Source: an uncultured Lachnospiraceae bacterium (lineage in GTDB: Bacteria > Bacillota > Clostridia > Lachnospirales > Lachnospiraceae). From it: a stretch of DNA of 8,586 nucleotides. Below the pieces are notes generated by a model, which was given only the letters and a program-made list of their open reading frames with translations, searched no databases and had not been told where the DNA came from. The position numbers and the translations under genes were made by a program. The stretch is from assembly GCA_910579495.1 (NCBI GenBank), contig CAJTVD010000109.1:1-8586 (forward strand). Direction: 5' to 3'. Positions 1 through 6,111 of this stretch are shown piece after piece (positions within the stretch are counted from its first letter, which is position 1; every line of letters starts with the position of its first letter).

Positions 1-211
1 GCCCTTCAATCTCCCGTGTGATCCTGGGAATGACCGTATCATTGAAGATCAGGGTCAAGGCTGCCAGCAGCAGGGCACCCAGCACTACGGCAATGATGAT
101 CTTCACGGCATCCGAGATATAGAAATCCCCACGCTGGTTGGATACCGCCATCCGGGCACGGTTGATGAAATGGTTTGCTTTGTTGCAGATACAATTCGTG
201 ATTTTTCTCAT
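1..211 (-). CDS. Small Flp/Tad pilin-like membrane protein (DUF6133-like), C-terminus cut by window edge
   Basis: The ATG at 211 is preceded by AGGAGG with a 6-nt spacer. Seventy codons are readable before the window ends, so the protein is incomplete. It has a basic N-terminal part (about residues 1-28, ending NQRG, with Cys7 and Cys9). Then comes GDFYISDAVK, and a single hydrophobic stretch at about residues 35-56 (AVKIIIAVVLGALLLAALTL). This leader, glycine and hydrophobic-helix layout is that of a type IV/Flp prepilin, and the GDFYISDAV region resembles the Firmicutes DUF6133 small proteins as I remember them. Cleavage after Gly28 by the peptidase encoded at 5623-6111 is a plausible inference. 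The usual Flp Glu-Tyr pair at +5/+6 is absent (Ser-Asp here). It is the last gene of the set in the window and the likely major pilus subunit. The pilin-like fold is fairly secure; the subunit role is inferred from context. Confidence 0.8.
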   Translation of the reverse strand, partial: MRKITNCICNKANHFINRARMAVSNQRGDFYISDAVKIIIAVVLGALLLAALTLIFNDTVIPRITREIEG

Positions 212-264
212 GGAAAACCTCCTACTTCATATAATGTCTGGTTACAGGGAAACGCTGCTGCCTT

Positions 265-414
265 TCAAGGCCGCCGGGCAGGTCTTCTCCGTCTGCTCTT
301 TCTGCTCTGGGGCCTGGCCGGGTAAGGAGCGGGCTTCTGCCGGATCAGCCGGTGGAACCGCTGTTTTTCTGCCTCTGCCAGTGACGGCAGGGTATGCTTT
401 CTGTGTTTGTTCAT
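265..414 (-). CDS. Arg-rich 49-aa microprotein (unrecognised)
   Basis: A small open frame starts with ATG at 414, with AGGAG five nucleotides upstream (420-424), and ends with TGA at 265. The product is strongly basic. It begins MNKHRKHTLPSLAEAEKQ, where a short amphipathic helix may form at about residues 10-25. Its second half is Pro/Arg-rich and ends SRKSRRRRPARRP. There is no membrane segment or signal peptide. The same frame stays open back to a TTG at 591, but that longer start has no good ribosome binding site and overlaps the TadC-like gene. The ORF sits between the TadC-like gene and the pilin gene, 53 nt before the latter, so co-expression with the pilin is likely. I do not recognise a family. 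The start signal supports translation, but at this length it could be a chance ORF or a leader that couples translation to the pilin. Confidence 0.45.
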   Translation of the reverse strand: MNKHRKHTLPSLAEAEKQRFHRLIRQKPAPYPARPQSRKSRRRRPARRP

Positions 415-436
415 GGCAACTCCTGTCTGTATTCCG

Positions 437-450
437 CCTGCCATGGCAGG
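437..450. repeat. Perfect 14-bp palindrome upstream of the microORF
   Basis: CCTGCCATGGCAGG reads the same on both strands. It is in the 157-nt gap between the TadC-like gene and the microORF, 23 nt before the microORF start and downstream of the possible promoter. That position would suit an operator or an mRNA hairpin near the start site. No U-run follows, so it is not a terminator. The remainder of this gap contains an AGGAGG (about 512-517 on the minus strand) followed only by a very short TTG-initiated frame. Confidence 0.35.
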
Positions 451-526
451 ACGGCGCTGTCTGTCGGACTGCTGCCGGATGTTAAGAAAAGCCGCTGGTG
501 TACAAGCTGCTGCCTCCTTTTTCCGT

Positions 527-555
527 AAAATGGCTCTGTGAAGAACCTGTGTCAA
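527..555 (-). promoter_or_regulatory. Possible internal promoter upstream of the microORF and pilin
   Basis: On the minus strand a perfect TTGACA (550-555) is followed after 17 nt by CATTTT (527-532), a poor -10 (3 of 6). It lies just past the end of the TadC-like gene, upstream of the microORF (start 414) and pilin (start 211), where a separate pilin promoter would make sense. The weak -10 keeps confidence low. Confidence 0.25.
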
Positions 556-571
556 AAAGGCTGTCCTGCCC

Positions 572-1450
572 CTATCCAAAGAAGGCGCCAAGGGAGCTTA
601 ACACTTCCGTGCAAAGGACAACCAGGTAAATGATCATGATACAGATCAGCATCATCATGGAGTAACGCTGGATCTTTTTGGGCCGCTTAGCTGCCTCTTT
701 TTTCAGGTTGTTCTGTTCGATCTGGCGCATGTCAAAGCAGATCATCTTAAAATACATCCGCTGGTCATCCCCGCGCAGGACGCCCACCAGCCCCCGCACC
801 ACATCCGAGAGCATGGGGCTCCCGATACGGGTTTCAAAGCGGATGAGGGCGTTTTCATAATTGCCGGTCTTCATGTCCGCAATGGTCTGGTCCAGCTCCG
901 CCCCGAAGTCCCGGCCTGCCACTCTGCGGTAAGAGGTGAGTATCTTTAATACATCCCGGTCATTCTCCAGGTTCTGCCCGATGGTCAGGGCAAAACGGGG
1001 GATTTCCGCCTCTATGAGCCTGCGCCGCTTTTTGACAAAATCGAAAGCCGCATAATAGGTGGAGAACCAAAGCGCCACGGCAGTCCCGATCAGGACCGGC
1101 ACAAACAGCGGCATCAGGAACGCCATGGGGAGGGCGCCAAGCCCTACGGCCCCGGCAGTTACCCAGGCCCTGGCTGTGTATACCTCCGGTGTCAGTTCCA
1201 GCCCGGCGATGGTAAGGGCCGCCTGCAGCTTGTTCCGTTTCAGCCGGTCCAGGCGCAGGTAAGGGGCAAGCAGCTTTGCGATCTTTGTGATATACACATC
1301 CAGGAGCTGTTCGTTTTTAGCGCCCTTTTGTTTCTTTGCCAGCATCATCATTTTAGATGTCCTGCTGGTAGGGATGTCCGCAAAGGCCGTGGACAGGTTA
1401 TAGGTGGCAAAACCGAACAGGATAATGGCGATCAGTGTTAACAGGGTCAT
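572..1450 (-). CDS. tadC: TadC-like T2SSF-family inner-membrane platform protein
   Basis: A 292-aa membrane protein, probably one half of the inner-membrane platform on which the CpaF ATPase acts during pilin assembly. It has an N-terminal membrane segment at about residues 2-20. A basic cytosolic region follows, then a hydrophobic pair at about 94-132, and a second cytosolic domain at about 138-262 (IEAEIPRFALTIGQNLEN is typical of a T2SSF helical bundle). A last membrane helix lies at about 264-287, ending CTEVLSSLGAFFG. Length and topology fit TadC. The ATG at 1450 overlaps the stop of the preceding TadB-like gene in an ATGA arrangement (1447-1450), and GGAGGTGA lies just upstream, so translation is coupled. 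The family is inferred from topology, the cytosolic motif and position next to the TadB-like gene; sequence similarity to proteobacterial TadC is expected to be low. Confidence 0.85.
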   Translation of the reverse strand: MTLLTLIAIILFGFATYNLSTAFADIPTSRTSKMMMLAKKQKGAKNEQLLDVYITKIAKLLAPYLRLDRLKRNKLQAALTIAGLELTPEVYTARAWVTAGAVGLGALPMAFLMPLFVPVLIGTAVALWFSTYYAAFDFVKKRRRLIEAEIPRFALTIGQNLENDRDVLKILTSYRRVAGRDFGAELDQTIADMKTGNYENALIRFETRIGSPMLSDVVRGLVGVLRGDDQRMYFKMICFDMRQIEQNNLKKEAAKRPKKIQRYSMMMLICIMIIYLVVLCTEVLSSLGAFFG

Positions 1451-2379
1451 GTTCCGTCACCTCCGTATTCAATGGGTTTGCTCAGCTTCATGATCTGCGT
1501 GAAGGCGAACAGGATGATGGCTGCGCATATGGCCAGGGCGATCTTTCCCGGCGTGGTGTAGATCAGGGTATGGAACCAGTCCTTGTTGAGGAAATACAGC
1601 AGGGGCACGTTGGCGATCACCAGGAACATCATGGTGATGGCTTCCCGTCTGGGCCCCTGCATCATGGCCTCCAGTTCCGACTGCACCACGCGCACATCGG
1701 AAAATTTCTGCACAATGGTGGGCAGCGTATTTTTCATGGAACGGTCCGACTGGCACTGGATCAGGATATTGGCCCACTCATGGAACACCCGGTTGGGTAT
1801 CTTCATCTTTAATGAGTTGATGGCGCTGGTCATGTTGGCGTTGATCAGTTCACTCTCATATACGAATGCCTCAAAGTTTGCTTTTATCGGCTCATTGATG
1901 TAAGGCAGGTTCTCCCTTACAGAGCGCAGCAGGTCCTCTGTCCGCAGGTAGGAAGTGGTGACGATGGAGATGGCAGTCTCCAGTTCCTCGTTCAGATGTT
2001 TCTTGTAGCTGGCCGCCGTGCTGCGCAGATACCATATGGGCACCAGGGAAAAGCCCAAGCCTAAAATGGGGACCAGGTACACGTTGCCTATCAGCAGCGC
2101 CAGCACCGCCCCTACCGCAAAAAGGATCAGGGTCAGCCGGGTGACTGCCTCATAACGGTCGGCCCGCCCGGTATCCTTTAAGATCTGCTTGATCTCATAG
2201 TCCTGGTTGAAAAATCCCCTGGCCGGCGTCCCCATGAGCACGTTCAGCTCATCCGACAGGGTGGCGGTCTTTCTCCCGGTGTTGAAGATAACGTCCGTGA
2301 AATCCCGCGGGCGCACCTGAAAGAGGGCCAGAAGGCCGGCGCTCAGCAGGGTAAAACAGATAAGATAGATCCAGTGCAA
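1447..2379 (-). CDS. tadB: TadB-like T2SSF-family inner-membrane platform protein (TTG start)
   Basis: A 310-aa membrane protein predicted to pair with the TadC-like protein as the platform of the pilus machine. It has an N-terminal membrane segment at about residues 3-21 and a cytosolic stretch. Two hydrophobic segments lie at about 83-116. A T2SSF-like helical domain at about 120-245 contains LNEELETAISIVTTSYLR and QKFSDVRVVQSELEAM. Two C-terminal helices follow at about 247-266 and 278-297. The start is a TTG at 2379: a very strong AAAGGAGGTG site (2386-2395) ends its AGGAGG core 8 nt upstream, and no in-frame ATG competes near it. The start lies 3 nt beyond the stop of the CpaF gene, and the end overlaps the TadC-like gene by 4 nt. 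This is an operonic ATPase-TadB-TadC order, as in tad loci. Confidence 0.87.
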   Translation of the reverse strand: MHWIYLICFTLLSAGLLALFQVRPRDFTDVIFNTGRKTATLSDELNVLMGTPARGFFNQDYEIKQILKDTGRADRYEAVTRLTLILFAVGAVLALLIGNVYLVPILGLGFSLVPIWYLRSTAASYKKHLNEELETAISIVTTSYLRTEDLLRSVRENLPYINEPIKANFEAFVYESELINANMTSAINSLKMKIPNRVFHEWANILIQCQSDRSMKNTLPTIVQKFSDVRVVQSELEAMMQGPRREAITMMFLVIANVPLLYFLNKDWFHTLIYTTPGKIALAICAAIILFAFTQIMKLSKPIEYGGDGT

Positions 2380-2382
2380 TGC

Positions 2383-3795
2383 TCACACCTCCTTTCCTGG
2401 CGGCTGTTTTGCGGGGGCTCCTTTCCGGGGAGGGGCGCTGCCTAAAAATTCCTGCAGCTCCTTGTGGGAGATGCCGTTGTCCAGCAGCCGTTTTTCCAGT
2501 GTCCCGGACATGCCTTCCATCTTGCGGTGGCGGCCTACCACATGGGCGGCCCCGTGTTCATCGGTCACGTTGTCCACCACTTCATATTTATAGAGGGAAC
2601 GGTACATCAGCTTCCCGTCCAGATAATCCTCTCCCTCGATGATCTCCATGATCTTCCGGGAGCGGTCCTCCAGCTGTTTGGTGAACACCACCACAGGGTA
2701 TGCCTCCACCATGATCTGCATCAGGATGGAATCGTCCATGCTGTACTTCCGCTTGGCAAGGGTCATCATACGCCGGTAGGTGCTCTCGCAGGAATTGGAG
2801 TGGATGGTGGTGCAGACCGTGTGGCCGGTACGGGAGCTTTCCGCCGCCGACAGGCTCTCTGCCGCTGACCGCATCTCGCCCACGCCAATCACGTCCGGGT
2901 GTTTCCGCAGCACACGCTCCAGGAGGAAGTCCTGGTTGATGTTCATGGACGGGTTTTCATGGGGCCTTGTGAGCAGGTGTACCACGGAATTTAAAATGTT
3001 CCCGTCTTCGTCCCGTTTCACCAGGTCAAACTCCCGGCTGCCTTCCTCTATGGTGATGAGGCGGCGGTTGTTGGGCACGTTGGATAAGAGCCATGCCATG
3101 ATGGTGGTCTTCCCGGAACCGGTGGAGCCGGCAATGCACACGGAAACCCCGTAGCGGATGCAGGCGGTCAGGAAATGGAGCATCTCCGGCGTGGCGCTCC
3201 CGGAATCCAGGAGCTTTTCCTCGGACACCGTGTTCTGGTTGACGATACGGATGGAGGCATTGATCCCCACTTCCGAATCCACGATGGGCGTCTTATCCAC
3301 AGAGATGCGGATGTTCTTGTCCAGGAAGCCGATGACCGAGGGCATGGTGTCGTCAATGACCATGCCGCAGGCGTTCAGCATACGCCGTACCACGTCAATG
3401 GCGTGCTGGGGGGAGGAAAACCGGTCCGGGATCTTGATGCTGCGCCCGCTGTTCATGATGACCTCGATATCGTTGTAGGCGTTGATGTTCACCTCCTCCA
3501 CACCGGGCTGGTAGATCCATTTCTTTAAGAAGGAGTAGCCGGCCATATCCTCATAAAGCCTGGCGCACAGCTGCTCGGTGGTAAACCCCTTGATGGTGTA
3601 CTTGCGTTTCACCAGGTACTGCACCATCAGCTCTTTTAACACAGTGACAGCGCGTTCCGAATCATTTTCCCCGGCGCCGGCTATGGTGGAGGCGTGGTTT
3701 TCGGAAAAGTAGCGCTGCACGTCTTCCAGCACCTGCTCATAGGTCAGGGCGCTGTTCTCCGTGGGGGCAAAGAAAATATCATTTAAGTTATTCAT
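2383..3795 (-). CDS. cpaF: CpaF/TadA-family secretion ATPase for Tad pilus assembly
   Basis: A 470-aa cytosolic hexameric-type ATPase of the type II/IV secretion family, which would power pilin polymerisation at the TadB/TadC platform. The N-terminal domain (about 1-190) contains the CpaF-like GVEEVNINAYNDIEVI and DKTPIVDSEVGINASIRI stretches. The Walker A loop is GSTGSGKT at 223-230. An acidic box, ITIEEGSREF, lies at 247-256. Walker B is DVIGVGEMRS at 301-310 with catalytic Glu307, and the His box TGHTVCTTIHSNS at 323-335 carries two histidines. All key residues are intact. A Pro/Lys-rich tail (about 453-470) ends the protein. I chose the ATG at 3795 because GGGAGG lies nine nucleotides before it. 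The longer frame back to 3924 would read basic low-complexity sequence inside the upstream gene. The start overlaps the CpaE-like stop by 8 nt, implying coupling. Confidence 0.95.
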   Translation of the reverse strand: MNNLNDIFFAPTENSALTYEQVLEDVQRYFSENHASTIAGAGENDSERAVTVLKELMVQYLVKRKYTIKGFTTEQLCARLYEDMAGYSFLKKWIYQPGVEEVNINAYNDIEVIMNSGRSIKIPDRFSSPQHAIDVVRRMLNACGMVIDDTMPSVIGFLDKNIRISVDKTPIVDSEVGINASIRIVNQNTVSEEKLLDSGSATPEMLHFLTACIRYGVSVCIAGSTGSGKTTIMAWLLSNVPNNRRLITIEEGSREFDLVKRDEDGNILNSVVHLLTRPHENPSMNINQDFLLERVLRKHPDVIGVGEMRSAAESLSAAESSRTGHTVCTTIHSNSCESTYRRMMTLAKRKYSMDDSILMQIMVEAYPVVVFTKQLEDRSRKIMEIIEGEDYLDGKLMYRSLYKYEVVDNVTDEHGAAHVVGRHRKMEGMSGTLEKRLLDNGISHKELQEFLGSAPPRKGAPAKQPPGKEV

Positions 3796-4660
3796 CGCTG
3801 TCTGCCTCCCTGTATCCGTATTCGTATCCGCCCTCTTCGTCCGGCGCCTGTTCATATTCCTCCTCTGCGTACTCCCTGTCTTCGTATCCCGCTTCATAGG
3901 CATCCTCTTCCTGCCGCTCGGCAAGCTCCATCTGTTCCAGGGCTTCCAGGATCTTATTTAAGGAGGCGGTATATTTGGAGTTGCAATATTTGATGGCCTG
4001 GAACATGCCCCCTTCGGTGGCGCAGCGGTCGATCTCCTTCCCGTAGGGCAGGAGGCCGTCAAAGCCGCCGATGATGTACCCCATCTCTTCAAAGGCGTGG
4101 AAAGGGCGTGCCATTCCCGCAAAGGTCATGTGCTCGTGGTAGTGGAAGCGCCCGTCCACCAGCAGGGGCTGGTGGGCTTTCAGGTAATTGATGCCTTTCA
4201 GGTCCGGGGTCACGATACGGAGCACCAGGTCGCCGGATTCGATGGCGGCAGGCGTGAACACGTTGGTCATGGCGGAGCCGCAGTCCAGGATGACGTAATC
4301 CACCAGTTTCTTTGCCGAGGATATGAGCTGCAGGGCCATCTGGTAGTCCGTTTCCGGATAGCTTAACGGGTTCTCCCCGGCGCAGTATCCCATAAGGCCG
4401 ATATAGGGGTAGTTCTTCAGAACCGTCACATGGCTGGCCACCTGGGATGTGTCGATCTCCACGCTGGTCAGGACCTGGCCGATGGACACGGCCGTGGTGG
4501 TGATCTGCTCCGGGAGCCATACCGGGAGCATGGGGATGCCGGGCTCCCCGCTGATGATGATGGCCTTTCGTTTGTCACGGGTCAGCGCTTTGGCAAGGAT
4601 GCAGCAGAACATGGATTTGCCGCTGCCGGGGCTGCCCCAGACCGTGATTGTTTTGGACAT
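3788..4660 (-). CDS. CpaE/TadZ-like P-loop ATPase with acidic Tyr-rich tail
   Basis: A 290-aa cytosolic protein of the MinD/ParA-like superfamily occupying the CpaE/TadZ position of a tad locus; in other systems that protein localises the pilus machine at the membrane. It begins MSKTITVWGSPGSGKS, with Walker A at residues 9-16. A probable Walker B is YVILDCGSA, with Asp126. The residue that would be the ParA/MinD signature lysine in KGGxGK is Ser10, so the P-loop looks conventional. No receiver domain precedes the ATPase. The last 40 residues are highly acidic with repeated Tyr (EDREYAEEEYEQAPDEEGG and on). Start choice: AGGAGG ends at 4671, one nucleotide before the ATG at 4669 but ten before the ATG at 4660, so 4660 is preferred. 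The longer frame to 4834 overlaps the CpaB gene and is an artefact. Family assignment is good; the localising role is inferred. Confidence 0.8.
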   Translation of the reverse strand: MSKTITVWGSPGSGKSMFCCILAKALTRDKRKAIIISGEPGIPMLPVWLPEQITTTAVSIGQVLTSVEIDTSQVASHVTVLKNYPYIGLMGYCAGENPLSYPETDYQMALQLISSAKKLVDYVILDCGSAMTNVFTPAAIESGDLVLRIVTPDLKGINYLKAHQPLLVDGRFHYHEHMTFAGMARPFHAFEEMGYIIGGFDGLLPYGKEIDRCATEGGMFQAIKYCNSKYTASLNKILEALEQMELAERQEEDAYEAGYEDREYAEEEYEQAPDEEGGYEYGYREADSDE

Positions 4661-4688
4661 GGAAACCATTCCTCCTTTCTGCCTTTGG

Positions 4689-5561
4689 TCAGGTCTTGTT
4701 TTCTTCCTTGTTTCCGGTTTCTTCTGTAGACTCTTTTTCTTCCGAAGAGGCGGAGCCTTCCCCGGTTTCCACTGTATCGTCCGATTCCGGATTTTCTGTT
4801 TCCCCTTCCCCGGCCAGTTCTTCTGTTTCTTCATCAGAAGGCTCCGGGAAGTAGATCTCCTGCAGGATCACATCCTGCTCTGCCAGAAGTTCCTCCGCCA
4901 GTTTTTCATTGTTCCGGGAGATCAGGGCTACATGGGCCACCCCGTCATTTTCCAGGGAAGTGATGACCCGTGCCTGTTCCGGGCTTGCAAGCACCGTGAT
5001 GGTGGCGGACTGCTGTTTCTCTTCATCCTCCACCGGCTCCTTGGTGTTGTCCACGTTGACGCCTTTGGCATCCGTGACGGAAAGCACCCGGACAAAACGC
5101 AGCTCCGGTACTTCCTCCGCCGCATCCAGGAAATGGTATACCCGGATGATGTCACCCGGCTGCAGCTTGTCGGACAGGCCGGAAGCCAGTGTTTTTACAG
5201 TCAGGGAGATGGCCACTTTCCCGGAAGGGATGCTGTTTAAGGCCACGTCCGAGGATACCGGGACGGAGCTGGTCTTGGAGGTCAGGATATAATCCCCTGG
5301 GGATAAGTCTGCCGTGGCATAGAGCCCTTTCACATCATCAGGGGAGTGGGCGATATTGGGGGGAAGGTTGTAGCTCCCCACTTCCACGCTCTCCGTATTG
5401 TCTGCCGAGAGCTGTTCCCCTTTCAGCACGGGTTTTGTGACCCGGACGATCTCAGTCTTGCCGTTGGTCTGCTTCGCGATGGTGGGCAGTGCGACAAAGG
5501 CGATCACGGCTGCCAGCAGGATGCTGAGCAGGCCGAAGATAAAGCGGTTATTCAGTTTCAT
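4689..5561 (-). CDS. cpaB: CpaB/RcpC-like SAF-domain pilus assembly protein
   Basis: A 290-aa membrane-anchored protein. A membrane segment lies at about residues 7-26, then a SAF domain at about 38-98 (IVRVTKPVLKGEQLSADN ... YATADLSPGDYILTSK). An RcpC/CpaB-like beta region spans about 104-235, and a Glu/Ser/Thr-rich low-complexity tail covers about 242-290. SAF domains of CpaB/FlgA type act outside the cytoplasmic membrane. With no secretin partner here, the role is probably as an envelope scaffold of the pilus. The ATG at 5561 is preferred over the upstream GTG at 5573: AGGAG (5573-5577) overlaps that GTG and stands 11 nt before the ATG. The gene is followed after 28 nt by the CpaE-like gene. 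The acidic tail could span or interact with the cell wall, which is inference. Confidence 0.88.
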   Translation of the reverse strand: MKLNNRFIFGLLSILLAAVIAFVALPTIAKQTNGKTEIVRVTKPVLKGEQLSADNTESVEVGSYNLPPNIAHSPDDVKGLYATADLSPGDYILTSKTSSVPVSSDVALNSIPSGKVAISLTVKTLASGLSDKLQPGDIIRVYHFLDAAEEVPELRFVRVLSVTDAKGVNVDNTKEPVEDEEKQQSATITVLASPEQARVITSLENDGVAHVALISRNNEKLAEELLAEQDVILQEIYFPEPSDEETEELAGEGETENPESDDTVETGEGSASSEEKESTEETGNKEENKT

Positions 5562-5592
5562 GGTTGATTTCACTCCTGTCGTTTAAAGTGTG

Positions 5593-5620
5593 GCATCTGT
5601 CTGTCAGGGATGGCAGATGC
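5593..5620 (-). repeat. Intercistronic inverted repeat (hairpin) between prepilin peptidase and cpaB
   Basis: The arms GCATCTG (5593-5599) and CAGATGC (5614-5620) are perfect 7-bp inverted repeats with a 14-nt loop. They lie in the short gap after the peptidase stop (5623), about 32 nt before the cpaB start. No U-run follows, so it is not an intrinsic terminator. It may be an mRNA processing or stability hairpin, or chance. Confidence 0.3.
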
Positions 5621-5622
5621 GG

Positions 5623-6111
5623 TCATGGGATTGCAGTTAAAGTGACGGCCAGGCTCCCGGCCATCAGGAACGGCACAAAGGGAAGGGAAAGCATCCCCTT
5701 TTTCCGTCCTGCTGCCAGGGAGATACAGGCCGCAAGGCCGGAGGCAATGAGCAGGACGGCCAGCATACGGGAGGGGCCATAGATAAAGCCCATGATCCCG
5801 GCCAGCTTGATATCCCCGCCCCCGATGCCGACGCCCTCTTTTGAGCCCATTGCGGCAGCCAGTAAGATCAGAAATCCGGCTGCTGCCCCGGCAAGGGAAC
5901 AGAGGGACCGGTACAGAAGCAGGGAGCCGGACCAGGACGGCCTGGTACGGATCAGGGGCGCCATAAGCGCAAAGGGGAGGAAGAGCAGGAGCGCCCGGTC
6001 GGGCACCCGTCTCTTTTTCAGGTCATATGCGGCAAATCCAGCGATGCACGCAGAGGCCAGCAGTTCATAAAGGAAAAGCGGGCTTCTATTCACGGTTGGT
6101 ATACCAGTCAT
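5623..6111 (-). CDS. Compact A24-family (GxGD) prepilin peptidase
   Basis: A 162-aa integral membrane aspartic peptidase expected to cut the leader of the small pilin encoded at the left end of the window. The two catalytic aspartates are visible: Asp30 in AAYDLKKRRVPD and Asp100 in the GGGDIKL loop (GxGD signature). Hydrophobic segments lie at about residues 11-29, 38-54, 64-88, 102-111, 114-134 and 143-160. It lacks the N-terminal Cys-rich methyltransferase domain of PilD and matches the short CpaA/FlpK type used with Tad pili. The ATG at 6111 overlaps the preceding gene by 26 nt and has no clear ribosome binding site; a GTG at 6093, overlapping the upstream TAG, is an alternative. Translation is probably coupled to the upstream gene. 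The longer frame to 6207 has no site and would add a non-membrane extension, so I rejected it. Confidence 0.9.
   Translation of the reverse strand: MTGIPTVNRSPLFLYELLASACIAGFAAYDLKKRRVPDRALLLFLPFALMAPLIRTRPSWSGSLLLYRSLCSLAGAAAGFLILLAAAMGSKEGVGIGGGDIKLAGIMGFIYGPSRMLAVLLIASGLAACISLAAGRKKGMLSLPFVPFLMAGSLAVTLTAIP

Noticed and set aside
138..485. 115-aa plus-strand open frame at the left end
   Set aside because: It overlaps the pilin and microORF genes on the opposite strand, both of which have strong ribosome binding sites. Its product has no recognisable features.
3796..3924. N-terminal extension of CpaF by 43 residues
   Set aside because: It would be read within the acidic tail codons of the CpaE-like gene. 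The ATG at 3795 has a well-spaced GGGAGG.
4661..4834. N-terminal extension of the CpaE-like ATPase by 58 residues
   Set aside because: It is an out-of-frame reading of the acidic SAF-protein tail, giving a Lys-rich low-complexity sequence. The AGGAGG at 4671-4676 sets the start downstream.
4449..5240. Long 263-aa plus-strand open frame
   Set aside because: It lies antisense to the CpaE-like and SAF genes, whose families are recognisable. Its Phe/Cys/Arg-rich product shows no domain and it has no ribosome binding site that I can see; it arises from the Glu/Lys-rich codons of the opposite strand.
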